Positions 7,989 to 14,153 of a DNA stretch of 24,823 nt are shown here, one piece after another (the stretch's first letter is position 1; each line of letters starts with the position of its first letter). The position numbers and the translations under genes were made by a program. This DNA comes from CAYORM01 sp964406375 (lineage in GTDB: Bacteria > Pseudomonadota > Alphaproteobacteria > DSM-16000 > Inquilinaceae). Below the pieces are notes generated by a model, which saw only the letters and a program-made list of their open reading frames with translations, ran no database searches and was not told the origin of the DNA. Location: positions 1-24,823 of the forward strand of contig CAYORM010000041.1 of assembly GCA_964406375.1 (NCBI GenBank). The letters are read 5' to 3'.

Positions 7989-8261
7989 ATGCCGTCCGTC
8001 ACCGTCTATGCCACGCCCTTCTGCCCCTATTGCCACCGCGCCAAACGGCTGCTGCAGGACAAGGGCGTCACCTTTCAAGAGATCGACGTCTTTGCCGAGC
8101 CGCGGCGGCGGCGCGAGATGACCGAGCGGGCCGGCGGCCGTACCACGGTGCCGCAGATCTTCATCGACGAGACACATATCGGCGGCTGCGACGACTTGAT
8201 GGCGGCCGAGAAATCCGGCCGGCTCGACACGCTCCTCGCTGGAAACGGGGCCGCGGGATGA
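7989..8261 (+). CDS. grxC: Glutaredoxin 3 (GrxC)
   Basis: A 90-residue cytoplasmic dithiol glutaredoxin that uses glutathione to reduce disulfides or glutathionylated proteins. The active site is CPYC (Cys12-Cys15) after the first strand SVTVYATPF. The cis-proline loop TVPQIFID and the glutathione-contacting GGCDDL complete the fold, and the length matches the family. The start at 7989 gives a normal N-terminus; an upstream in-frame start at 7869 lies inside the kinase gene and adds 40 Arg/Pro-rich residues. The TGA stop overlaps the ATG of the next gene by 4 bases, so it is translationally coupled to an amidase thought to act on deaminated glutathione. Confidence 0.94.
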   Translation: MPSVTVYATPFCPYCHRAKRLLQDKGVTFQEIDVFAEPRRRREMTERAGGRTTVPQIFIDETHIGGCDDLMAAEKSGRLDTLLAGNGAAG

Positions 8262-9127
8262 GCGCACTGCGCGTCGGCCTCGTCCAGCTCAACGCGGGAA
8301 CCGAGATCGCCGCCAACCTCGACGCCGCGGCAGACGGTGTGCGGCGGGCCGCGGCGGCCGGTGCCCGGCTGATCGCCACCCCCGAATGCACGGGCTTCAT
8401 CGCCCAGGGCCGCGAGGCGGTGCGGGCGAGGGCGCTGTCCGAGGCGGCGCATCCGGGTCTGCCGCTCTTCGCCGGGCTGGCGCGCGATACCGGCGCCTCG
8501 ATCCTGGTCGGGTCACTGGCGATCGCGCTGGCCGACGGGCGGATCGCCAACCGCTCCTTCCTGTTCGGGCCGGATGGTGCGATCCGCGCCCGCTACGACA
8601 AGATCCACATGTTCGATGTCGATCTGGCCGGCGGCGAGAGCTATCGCGAGAGCGCGAGCTTCCGGCCGGGCGAGGCCGCGGTGACGGCCGACCTGCCGGC
8701 ACCGGCGGGGGGCGGGCACCCGCCGCGGCTGGGCCTGACCATCTGTTACGATCTCCGTTTCCCACATCTGCACCGGGCACTCGCCCGGGCCGGCGCCGAC
8801 ATCCTGGCGGTGCCGGCCGCCTTCACCCAGAAAACGGGCGAGGCGCATTGGCACGTGCTGCTGCGCGCCCGCGCCATTGAGACCGGCTGCTTCGTCATCG
8901 CCCCGGCGCAGACCGGGGTGCATGACCAGGGCCGCCGCACCTTCGGGCATTCGCTGGTCGTTGATCCCTGGGGCGCGGTGCTGGCCGATGGCGGGGAGGC
9001 GCCGGGCGTGGTCATCGCCGATCTCGACCTCGACCGCGTTGCCGCGGCGCGCCGGGCGATCCCGGCGCTGCAGCACGACCGGCCCTTCACCCTTCCGGAC
9101 GAGCCGGCGGCATCAGCCGCGTCGTGA
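8258..9127 (+). CDS. Carbon-nitrogen hydrolase, Nit1/deaminated-glutathione-amidase type
   Basis: A 289-residue nitrilase-superfamily amidase. The catalytic Glu-Lys-Cys triad is visible: Glu43 in TPECTGF, Lys115 in YDKIHMFDVDL and Cys163 in ICYDLRFP. The KIHMFD-CYDLRFP pattern and the C-terminal GHSLVVDPWGAVLAD segment are those of the Nit1/NitFhit group, whose known members hydrolyse deaminated glutathione, a side-product of transaminases. The location directly after grxC, with a 4-base ATGA overlap, fits glutathione metabolite repair. Its 3' end overlaps the convergent DUF3293-type gene by 41 bases. Other omega-amidase activities are possible. Confidence 0.9.
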   Translation: MSALRVGLVQLNAGTEIAANLDAAADGVRRAAAAGARLIATPECTGFIAQGREAVRARALSEAAHPGLPLFAGLARDTGASILVGSLAIALADGRIANRSFLFGPDGAIRARYDKIHMFDVDLAGGESYRESASFRPGEAAVTADLPAPAGGGHPPRLGLTICYDLRFPHLHRALARAGADILAVPAAFTQKTGEAHWHVLLRARAIETGCFVIAPAQTGVHDQGRRTFGHSLVVDPWGAVLADGGEAPGVVIADLDLDRVAAARRAIPALQHDRPFTLPDEPAASAAS

Positions 9128-9542
9128 CCAGCCGCGCGGCACGTCCGCGCTCGGCAACGACGATCGCGTTCTGCCCGTAGCGCTCGGCGAGCGCCACCGC
9201 CTCGTCCTCCGGCATGTCGAGGATGAAGAGCCCCTCCTCCGCCGGCCAGGCGGGATCATCGCCGACGCCGCGATGCGGAAGTGCGCGATAGCCCCGGTCT
9301 TGAACCTCCGCCGCGAGCGCCGCGGCCGCCGCGGCGTTCACGGCGCCGGACACCGGCCGGCTCCCCGGATTCCAGGCGGTGACGAAGACACCACCCGCCG
9401 CCCCGGCACGGTCCAGCAGCGCGTCGAGCGCTGCCGACCGCTGGCCGATGCGGATTGCCGCCTCGCCCGCGGCGTCGCGGGTGAGGTATCGGGTCGCCTG
9501 ATAGGCGGCACGCAGCGCTGCCGCGCGCGGAGCCCGGCTCAG
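9087..9542 (-). CDS. DUF3293-type protein, probable non-standard (CTG) start
   Basis: A small protein of unknown function. The open frame runs without a stop from the end of the upstream oxidoreductase gene to 9087. It contains LRAAYQATRYL, then VFVTAWNPGSRP, the pattern I recognise as DUF3293, then GLFILDMPEDEAVALAERYGQNAIVV. No ATG, GTG or TTG lies in frame before the GTG at 9353, and that GTG would cut off the conserved TAWNP part. A CTG at 9542 overlaps the TGA of the upstream gene (CTGA), mimicking the ATGA couplings elsewhere in the window, and gives 151 residues, a sensible family length. The start is therefore inferred. A degenerate gene that has lost its start is the main alternative. 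It overlaps the convergent amidase gene by 41 bases. Confidence 0.65.
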   Translation of the reverse strand: MSRAPRAAALRAAYQATRYLTRDAAGEAAIRIGQRSAALDALLDRAGAAGGVFVTAWNPGSRPVSGAVNAAAAAALAAEVQDRGYRALPHRGVGDDPAWPAEEGLFILDMPEDEAVALAERYGQNAIVVAERGRAARLVTTRLMPPARPEG

Positions 9543-10543
9543 ACCTTGACCCAGCCGCCGGTCTCCGCCGACCGGAAGCAGGCGTCGATCACCCGCATGT
9601 TGGCGAGCGAGTTCTCGAGCGGCACCGGCTGCGGCGTGCCTTCAAGAATCGAGCGCGCGAAGGCGTCACCGGCGACGCCGTACTGGTCGCAGGTCGGGAT
9701 CTCGACGGTCCTGATGCCGAGACCCGAGGTATGCGAGCCGTCATCGACGAAGATGCGGCAGGGGCGGTCGGCCGGGGCATTGAACGGGATCTCGACCTCG
9801 ATCCGCCCCTCGGTGCCGAAGAACATCATGCGCTGATAGGGCACGATCTGCGTGCCATAGGCGAAGCTCGCCTGCACGCCGTCGAAATCCATGATCACGG
9901 CGCCCAGTCGGTCGATCCGCATCACCGGGTCGCGATCGATCAGCGAGACGACGCGCTGCGGCTCCTTCTCGGTGACGAAGCGGGTGGTGGTGATCGGGTA
10001 ACAGCCGATGTCCAGCATGCCGCCGCCGCCGATATCCGCCATGTTGCGGATATTGTTCGGGTCGACGAGGTTGTAGCTGAAGAAGCCCTGAATGGCGCGC
10101 AGCGGGCCGATCCGGCCTTCGGCGATGGCGTCGCGCACCCACACCCATTGCGGATGGGTGCGGACCATGAAGGCCTCCTGGATCGCCTTGCCGGTCCGGT
10201 CGCGCGCCTCGATCAGCCGCTGCGCATCCTCCGGCACGATGCCGATCGGCTTTTCGCAGAGGACGTGCTTGCCCGCCTCGACCGCCTTCACCGTCCATTC
10301 GACATGAAGGTGGTTCGGCAGCGGGTTGTAGATCGCGTCGATCTCGGGATCGGCGAGCAGCGCCTCATAGCTGTCATAGGCTTTGGGCAGCCCGTACTTC
10401 GCCGCCGCCGCCTCGGCCCGCGCCCGGTCGCGCGAGGCGATCGCCGTCACAGTACAGTAGCGCCCCTCGCGCATCGGCGGCACGACCTTGTCGTTGATCA
10501 GCGCGGTGCTGATCACCCCGAAGCGCAGCTTCCGGTCCGACAT
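9539..10543 (-). CDS. Gfo/Idh/MocA-family oxidoreductase
   Basis: A 334-residue NAD(P)-dependent dehydrogenase of the glucose-fructose oxidoreductase family, which oxidises or reduces sugars, inositols or related polyols. An N-terminal Rossmann domain (LRFGVISTALI, then TAIASRDRARAEAAAAKYG) leads into the family motif HVLCEKPI with Lys98. The C-terminal domain carries GGGGMLDIGCYPI (Asp179), the usual catalytic-face motif. There is no signal peptide, so it is cytoplasmic, unlike Zymomonas GFOR. The start at 10543 is chosen because a G-rich site (GGGGGAAGAGG) lies immediately before it; a longer frame from 10624 adds an Arg-rich leader. The gene sits 84 bases downstream of the solute-binding-like gene. 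The sugar substrate is unknown. Confidence 0.88.
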   Translation of the reverse strand: MSDRKLRFGVISTALINDKVVPPMREGRYCTVTAIASRDRARAEAAAAKYGLPKAYDSYEALLADPEIDAIYNPLPNHLHVEWTVKAVEAGKHVLCEKPIGIVPEDAQRLIEARDRTGKAIQEAFMVRTHPQWVWVRDAIAEGRIGPLRAIQGFFSYNLVDPNNIRNMADIGGGGMLDIGCYPITTTRFVTEKEPQRVVSLIDRDPVMRIDRLGAVIMDFDGVQASFAYGTQIVPYQRMMFFGTEGRIEVEIPFNAPADRPCRIFVDDGSHTSGLGIRTVEIPTCDQYGVAGDAFARSILEGTPQPVPLENSLANMRVIDACFRSAETGGWVKV

Positions 10544-10627
10544 CCTCTTCCCCCCGTTTGGTCCTGGGTTTCGCCGCCACCGTGCCATTGCGGGCGGGCG
10601 GCCGGCAAGCCGCCACGCCCTCACGGT

Positions 10628-11761
10628 TCAGCCGAAGCTGGCGAGGTAGAGCCGATCGAGATCGTCGAGCACGCGATCGGCCGGCTCCCGGCCGAGCAGC
10701 GCCTCGTTCAACCGGACCGAGGCCGCGTGCTGGAAGCCCATGTAGCCGTCATGACGCGGCCGCAGATACGCACCTTCCAGCGTCGCCCGGGTCCGCCTGT
10801 AGAACCCCCAGGCGGGGCCGTCGACACCATCATCCTCCCAGGCATCGGCATGGCCGGGCTGACCGCCCGCCGCGGCATAAGGCCCGCGCTGCACCGCCCC
10901 CGAGCAAACCCAGAAGGCGAAATCCTTCGCCTCGGCAGGATGGGCGGTGCGCGCCGAGATCGCCATGCCGGTGCCGCCGAGCGTCGAGCCGCGCGGCCCG
11001 AGCGTGCCGGCCGCCGGGATGTCGGCGAAGCGCAGACGGCGGGGCCGGAAGCCTGCGAAGGCGTAGTTCACGTAACCGTAGATCAGCGGCGCGCAGGCCC
11101 AGCGCGAGTCGGGTACGGCCATCGCCTCGAAGACCGCGATCGGATCCATCGCATGGCAGGCCGGGTCGAGCCGCTCGTCGAGGCGGCGCAGCATCTCCCA
11201 GACGGTGCGGCCGGTCTCGCGGTCGAGGAAGGGCCCGCGCTCGCCGGTGCAGGGTCGGCCGAGATTGGCGGCGAGGGTGAACACCACCATCAGGGTGTGC
11301 GGCGGGCGCAAGGGACAGATGACCCGTCCCTCGGCGGCGAGGGCCATCACCTCCTCCCACCGGGTCGGCGCATCCGCGATCAGGTCGGGCCGCCAGGCCT
11401 GCACCTGCGTTGCGGCGTCGACCGGCAGCGCCCAGTGCCGCCCCTGCCAGCGATAGCTGGCAAAGGAGGCGCCGACCGCGCGGGCTTCGAGCGCGGCGAG
11501 CGCCGTCGCGCGATCCGGTTCGTCGATCGGCAGGAGGCAGCCTTCCTTGACGACCTGCCCGATATGCGGGTGGTCGATGACGATCAGATCGTAGCGGGCG
11601 GCGAGATCGGCGACGGGATAGGATTCGAAATCCTGCAGCGACCGCCGCTCCCAGATGATCTCGGTGCCGCTCTGCTCGCGCCAGATGGCGGAACAGGCGA
11701 CCAGCGGTTCATAGGCGCGCGGGTGATCCCAGGTCATCCCGCGCAGCTTGATCTCGGACAT
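10628..11761 (-). CDS. Family 1 extracellular solute-binding-like protein without a signal peptide
   Basis: A 377-residue protein resembling sugar-type (MalE-like) ABC-transporter binding proteins: segments such as YDLIVIDHPHIGQVVKEGCLLPID and PRGSTLGGTGMAISARTAHPAEAKDFAFWV match the hinge and late-domain pattern of that fold. Unlike true binding proteins it starts MSEIKLRGMTWDHPRAYEPL, with no hydrophobic segment, Arg-Arg motif or lipobox. The strong site AAGGAGGAG just before the ATG argues that the start is right. No permease or ATPase gene lies in the window. I recall similar proteins beginning with the WDHPR motif beside CoA-transferase genes, but cannot check this here. It is 41 bases downstream of the CoA-transferase. 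It may be a cytoplasmic ligand-binding protein or may be exported by an unrecognised route. Confidence 0.75.
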   Translation of the reverse strand: MSEIKLRGMTWDHPRAYEPLVACSAIWREQSGTEIIWERRSLQDFESYPVADLAARYDLIVIDHPHIGQVVKEGCLLPIDEPDRATALAALEARAVGASFASYRWQGRHWALPVDAATQVQAWRPDLIADAPTRWEEVMALAAEGRVICPLRPPHTLMVVFTLAANLGRPCTGERGPFLDRETGRTVWEMLRRLDERLDPACHAMDPIAVFEAMAVPDSRWACAPLIYGYVNYAFAGFRPRRLRFADIPAAGTLGPRGSTLGGTGMAISARTAHPAEAKDFAFWVCSGAVQRGPYAAAGGQPGHADAWEDDGVDGPAWGFYRRTRATLEGAYLRPRHDGYMGFQHAASVRLNEALLGREPADRVLDDLDRLYLASFG

Positions 11762-11802
11762 CTCTCCTCCTTCTCCCGCCTCTTCCCGCCGCGAACCCGG
11801 CG

Positions 11803-13029
11803 TCAGAGCCCGAATTCGGCGCGGATCGCCGCGCTGTGCTGGCCGATCCGCGGTGCCGCGACGGCCGAGGCCGGCCGCACGCCGTCAAAACGCAGCGGCA
11901 CCCGCGTCGTGTCGAGCGCGATGCCGTCATCGCGCAGGATGCGCTGCACCATCTCGAGCGCGCGGAAGCCGTCGCTGGCCACGAGGCGCGGCCAGTCCAG
12001 CACCTCGGCACACCAGACATCGGCCGGCTCGAGCACCGCGAGCCAGTCGGCCGTCCGTCGCTGCACCAGCCGGGCGGCGATCAGCGCCTTGATCGTGTCG
12101 CGCTCGGTGAACCAGCTCTTCGGTTCGTCGGCGAACCGGGCCAACTCCGGCATGTCGAGCAGCGCCATCAGCTTCGGGATCGGCGTCATCGCCAGCGCCA
12201 GATGGCCATCGGCGGTGGCGTAGATGCCGTAGGGCGCGGCGAGATAGGCATGCGCGTTGTTGACCGCCGAGCGCGTCGGCACCCGCCCGCCATCGTTGAA
12301 GAAGGTGGTCAGGACCTCGAACTGCAGGTCGACCAGCGCCTCGAGGAGGCTCGTCTCGACGAGGCCGCCCTCGCCCGTGACACCGCGCCTGACCAGCGCC
12401 GCCAGCACGCCCTGGGCGAGCGCCGCCCCGGCCATCATGTCGGCGACCGCCAGCCCCATCGGCACCGGCCCCTGCCCGGCATCACCCGACAGCCAGACGA
12501 GGCCCGAGCGCGACTGGGCGAGCAGATCCTGCCCCGGGCGGTCGCGCCATGGCCCCTCATGCCCGTAGCCGGTGACGGCGCCATAGACGACGCGCGGATT
12601 GATCGCGCGGACCGACGGCCAGTCGAGCCCGAGCCGCTCACTCACCCCCGGCCGGAAATTCTGGATGACGACATCAGCACGGCGGATGAGCGCGCGGACC
12701 TGTTCGAGATCCGCAGGGTTCTTGTAGTCGGCCGCGAAGCTCTCCTTGTTGCGGTTGATCGCGTGGAAGAGCGTCGAATCGCCGCCGAGATCGGTGTCGG
12801 TGAGATAGAGCCGGCGGCACAGATCGCCGCCGTCCGGACGCTCGACCTTGATCACTCGGGCGCCGAGATCGGCCAGGCGCAGCGCGGCATAGGGCCCCGA
12901 CAGGAACTGCGCCATGTCGAGGACGAGAAGGCCGGCGAGCGGCGCATCTGGCCGCCGTGCAGCGCGGCCGGCGGCGGGATCGGCAGGGGCGACAGAGCCG
13001 GCGGCGGGGCCGGCTTGGACGGCGGACAT
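11803..13029 (-). CDS. CaiB/BaiF (family III) CoA-transferase
   Basis: Transfers CoA between organic acids through an enzyme-bound aspartyl intermediate. The 408-residue protein has the family landmarks LVLDMAQFLSGPYAALRLADLGARVIKVE (about 35-63), NRNKESFAADYKNP, VVIQNFRPGVSERLGL and GQDLLAQSRSG with the expected catalytic Asp168, followed by MGLAVADMMAGAALAQGVLAAL. The first 30 or so residues are Ala/Pro-rich and unconserved; no good ribosome site precedes the ATG at 13029, so the true start may be an internal GTG closer to residue 30. It heads a minus-strand run with the solute-binding-like protein and the oxidoreductase, and diverges from a MaoC hydratase. Acid and CoA donor are unknown; carnitine, oxalate or itaconate-type names should not be assigned from sequence alone. 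Confidence 0.9.
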   Translation of the reverse strand: MSAVQAGPAAGSVAPADPAAGRAARRPDAPLAGLLVLDMAQFLSGPYAALRLADLGARVIKVERPDGGDLCRRLYLTDTDLGGDSTLFHAINRNKESFAADYKNPADLEQVRALIRRADVVIQNFRPGVSERLGLDWPSVRAINPRVVYGAVTGYGHEGPWRDRPGQDLLAQSRSGLVWLSGDAGQGPVPMGLAVADMMAGAALAQGVLAALVRRGVTGEGGLVETSLLEALVDLQFEVLTTFFNDGGRVPTRSAVNNAHAYLAAPYGIYATADGHLALAMTPIPKLMALLDMPELARFADEPKSWFTERDTIKALIAARLVQRRTADWLAVLEPADVWCAEVLDWPRLVASDGFRALEMVQRILRDDGIALDTTRVPLRFDGVRPASAVAAPRIGQHSAAIRAEFGL

Positions 13030-13106
13030 GCGGGACGGACCTCGGCTCTCACGCCGCCCGGATCAGGGCCTCCGGGCGCGGCGCGCACCTTGCCATAGCG
13101 TTCCGC

Positions 13107-13128
13107 CAGTGAGAAGAAGGCTTCACTG
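13107..13128. promoter_or_regulatory. 22-base dyad between CoA-transferase and MaoC genes (candidate operator)
   Basis: CAGTGA (13107-13112) and TCACTG (13123-13128) are perfect inverted repeats 10 bases apart, and the inner AAG/CTT bases extend the symmetry imperfectly. The site lies in the 127-base divergent intergenic region, 29 bases before the MaoC start and 78 bases before the CoA-transferase start. No regulator gene is adjacent. Binding is an inference from symmetry and position. Confidence 0.4.
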
Positions 13129-13156
13129 ATGAATAACGACACCTGGGAGAGCCGGG

Positions 13157-13603
13157 ATGAACCGTCTGCGCTACTTCGAGGATTACGTCGTGGGCGAGGA
13201 GCGGACGACCGGCTCGCGCACCATCACCGAGGCAGACATCGTCTTTCACGCCGGCCACACGGGCGACTTCTTCCCGCACCACATGGATGCGGAATTCGCC
13301 CGCGGGACGCCGTTCGGCCAGCGCATCGCCCATGGCACGATGACCTTCGCGATCGGCATCGGACTGACCGCGACCGAGATCAACCCGGCCGCCTTCACCT
13401 ATGGCTATGACCGGCTGCGCTTCCCCAGGCCCGTCTTCATCGGCGACACGATCAGTGTGAAGGTCACCGTCGCCCGGAAGCAGGACGATCCCAAGCGTGA
13501 CGGCTATGGCCGGGTGGTCGAGGCGGTGGTCGTGACCAACCAGCGCGGCGAGACCGTGATGGCGGCCGAGCACGTGCTGATGGTGGAGAAGGCGCCCCGC
13601 TGA
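13157..13603 (+). CDS. MaoC-like hot-dog-fold acyl-CoA dehydratase/hydratase
   Basis: A 148-residue single hot-dog protein of the MaoC/(R)-specific enoyl-CoA hydratase group. The catalytic pair is visible in HTGDFFPHHMD: Asp37 and His42, in the D-x-x-P-x-H arrangement of R-hydratases. RIAHGTMTFAIGIGL and the FPRPVFIGDTISVKVTV strand are typical of the fold. It would add water across the double bond of an enoyl-CoA, or remove it. A GGGAGAG site 6 bases before the ATG supports the start. It diverges from the CaiB/BaiF CoA-transferase, so the pair probably act on the same CoA thioester (inference), much as mesaconyl-CoA hydratases and CoA-transferases do in the methylaspartate and hydroxypropionate pathways; the actual substrate is unknown. 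Confidence 0.88.
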   Translation: MNRLRYFEDYVVGEERTTGSRTITEADIVFHAGHTGDFFPHHMDAEFARGTPFGQRIAHGTMTFAIGIGLTATEINPAAFTYGYDRLRFPRPVFIGDTISVKVTVARKQDDPKRDGYGRVVEAVVVTNQRGETVMAAEHVLMVEKAPR

Positions 13604-13607
13604 CCCC

Positions 13608-13647
13608 GCGCATCGCAGCGCGCCGCGACCCGCGGGCTGCGATGTGC
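13608..13647 (+). terminator. Strong hairpin after the MaoC gene (no U-run)
   Basis: CATCGCAGC (13611-13619) pairs perfectly with GCTGCGATG (13636-13644); inside it CCGCG (13623-13627) pairs with CGCGG (13631-13635) around an ACC loop, and three more outer pairs are possible, one of them G-U. It starts 5 bases after the MaoC stop. Without a U-run it is either a factor-dependent terminator, a 3'-protecting hairpin, or a leader element of the lipoprotein gene that starts at 13694. Confidence 0.5.
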
Positions 13648-13660
13648 CATGATGCACATC
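13641..13660. promoter_or_regulatory. 20-base perfect dyad ahead of the lipoprotein gene
   Basis: GATGTGC (13641-13647) and GCACATC (13654-13660) are exact inverted repeats with a 6-base spacer, centred about 43 bases before the ATG at 13694. The left arm shares bases with the right arm of the preceding hairpin, so in RNA the two folds exclude one another. A further CTGTC/GACAG pair (13663-13667, 13675-13679) follows. It may be an operator or an RNA switch; neither is proven. Confidence 0.4.
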
Positions 13661-13693
13661 AGCTGTCCGTCGTCGACAGAACGGAGATCCGCG

Positions 13694-14122
13694 ATGCGCC
13701 TCGTCTTCCTGCCCGCCACCTGCCTCGCGCTCGGCCTTGCGCTCGGCGCCTGCGTGCCGGAGCCGCCCTTCCCCGCCCGGGCCGAGGGGCCGCGCGATAC
13801 AGGTGGGTCGGTCGAGGCCTATTGCACCGGCGGCGTCGCCGGCCTGTCCGACCGCGTGCGGGGCGAGAATGGCGGCACGATCCGCGCCACCCGCCGTGCG
13901 GCCGCAGACGAGACCTGGCCGGTGGTGGCCGAGGACCCGTCGCTCGTCGTCTCCTGGCTGGCCAAGGCAGCGAGCGCGCCGACGGCCGCCCCGCCACCCG
14001 CCACCGCCCCCCATCCCGATGCGCTGGGCTGCGGCGTCATTCTCACCACCCCCACCGGCAGCCGCCATGTCGAGGCGCCGGAGCTGCATCGCGAGATGAT
14101 GACCTACCTGCCGCCCCGCTGA
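13694..14122 (+). CDS. Small predicted lipoprotein of unknown function
   Basis: A 142-residue protein I do not recognise. The first 20 residues are a lipoprotein signal peptide: MRLVFLPATCLALGLALGAC, with the lipobox LGAC and modified Cys20. Residue 21 is Val, not Asp, so Lol sorting to the outer membrane is possible. The mature part has a SVEAYCTGGVAG segment, a Pro/Ala-rich stretch (APTAAPPPATAP, about 95-106) and an end with GCGVILTTPTGSRHVEAPELHREMM. The start at 13694 is preferred to one at 13649 because ACGGAG lies 7 bases upstream and it gives a proper signal peptide. It is convergent with hslU and preceded by a structured 90-base leader. Confidence 0.7.
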   Translation: MRLVFLPATCLALGLALGACVPEPPFPARAEGPRDTGGSVEAYCTGGVAGLSDRVRGENGGTIRATRRAAADETWPVVAEDPSLVVSWLAKAASAPTAAPPPATAPHPDALGCGVILTTPTGSRHVEAPELHREMMTYLPPR

Positions 14123-14138
14123 ACGGCCCGCTGAACGG
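14115..14138 (+). repeat. Perfect 12-base tandem duplication carrying the stop codon
   Basis: CCCGCTGAACGG occurs twice back to back (14115-14126 and 14127-14138). Because 12 is a multiple of three, the lipoprotein's TGA (14120-14122) is repeated in frame at 14132-14134. The repeat fills most of the 31-base gap to the convergent hslU stop. Confidence 0.8.
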
Positions 14139-14153
14139 GATGGCCGGGCGCGA

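Noticed and set aside
10544..10627. GC-rich hairpin (GGCGGC / GCCGCC) between the binding-like and oxidoreductase genes as a terminator
   Set aside because: The stem is only six bases, no T-run follows, and such pairs are expected by chance in this composition.
9731..12223. 830-codon open frame on the plus strand opposite the oxidoreductase, binding-like and CoA-transferase genes
   Set aside because: It runs antisense to three genes with clear family motifs, spans their junctions, has a His/Asp/Arg-rich composition typical of the complement of GC-rich codons, and shows no domain.
11836..13098. 420-codon plus-strand frame opposite the CoA-transferase
   Set aside because: It is antisense to a gene with an intact catalytic Asp and all family motifs, and has no domain of its own.
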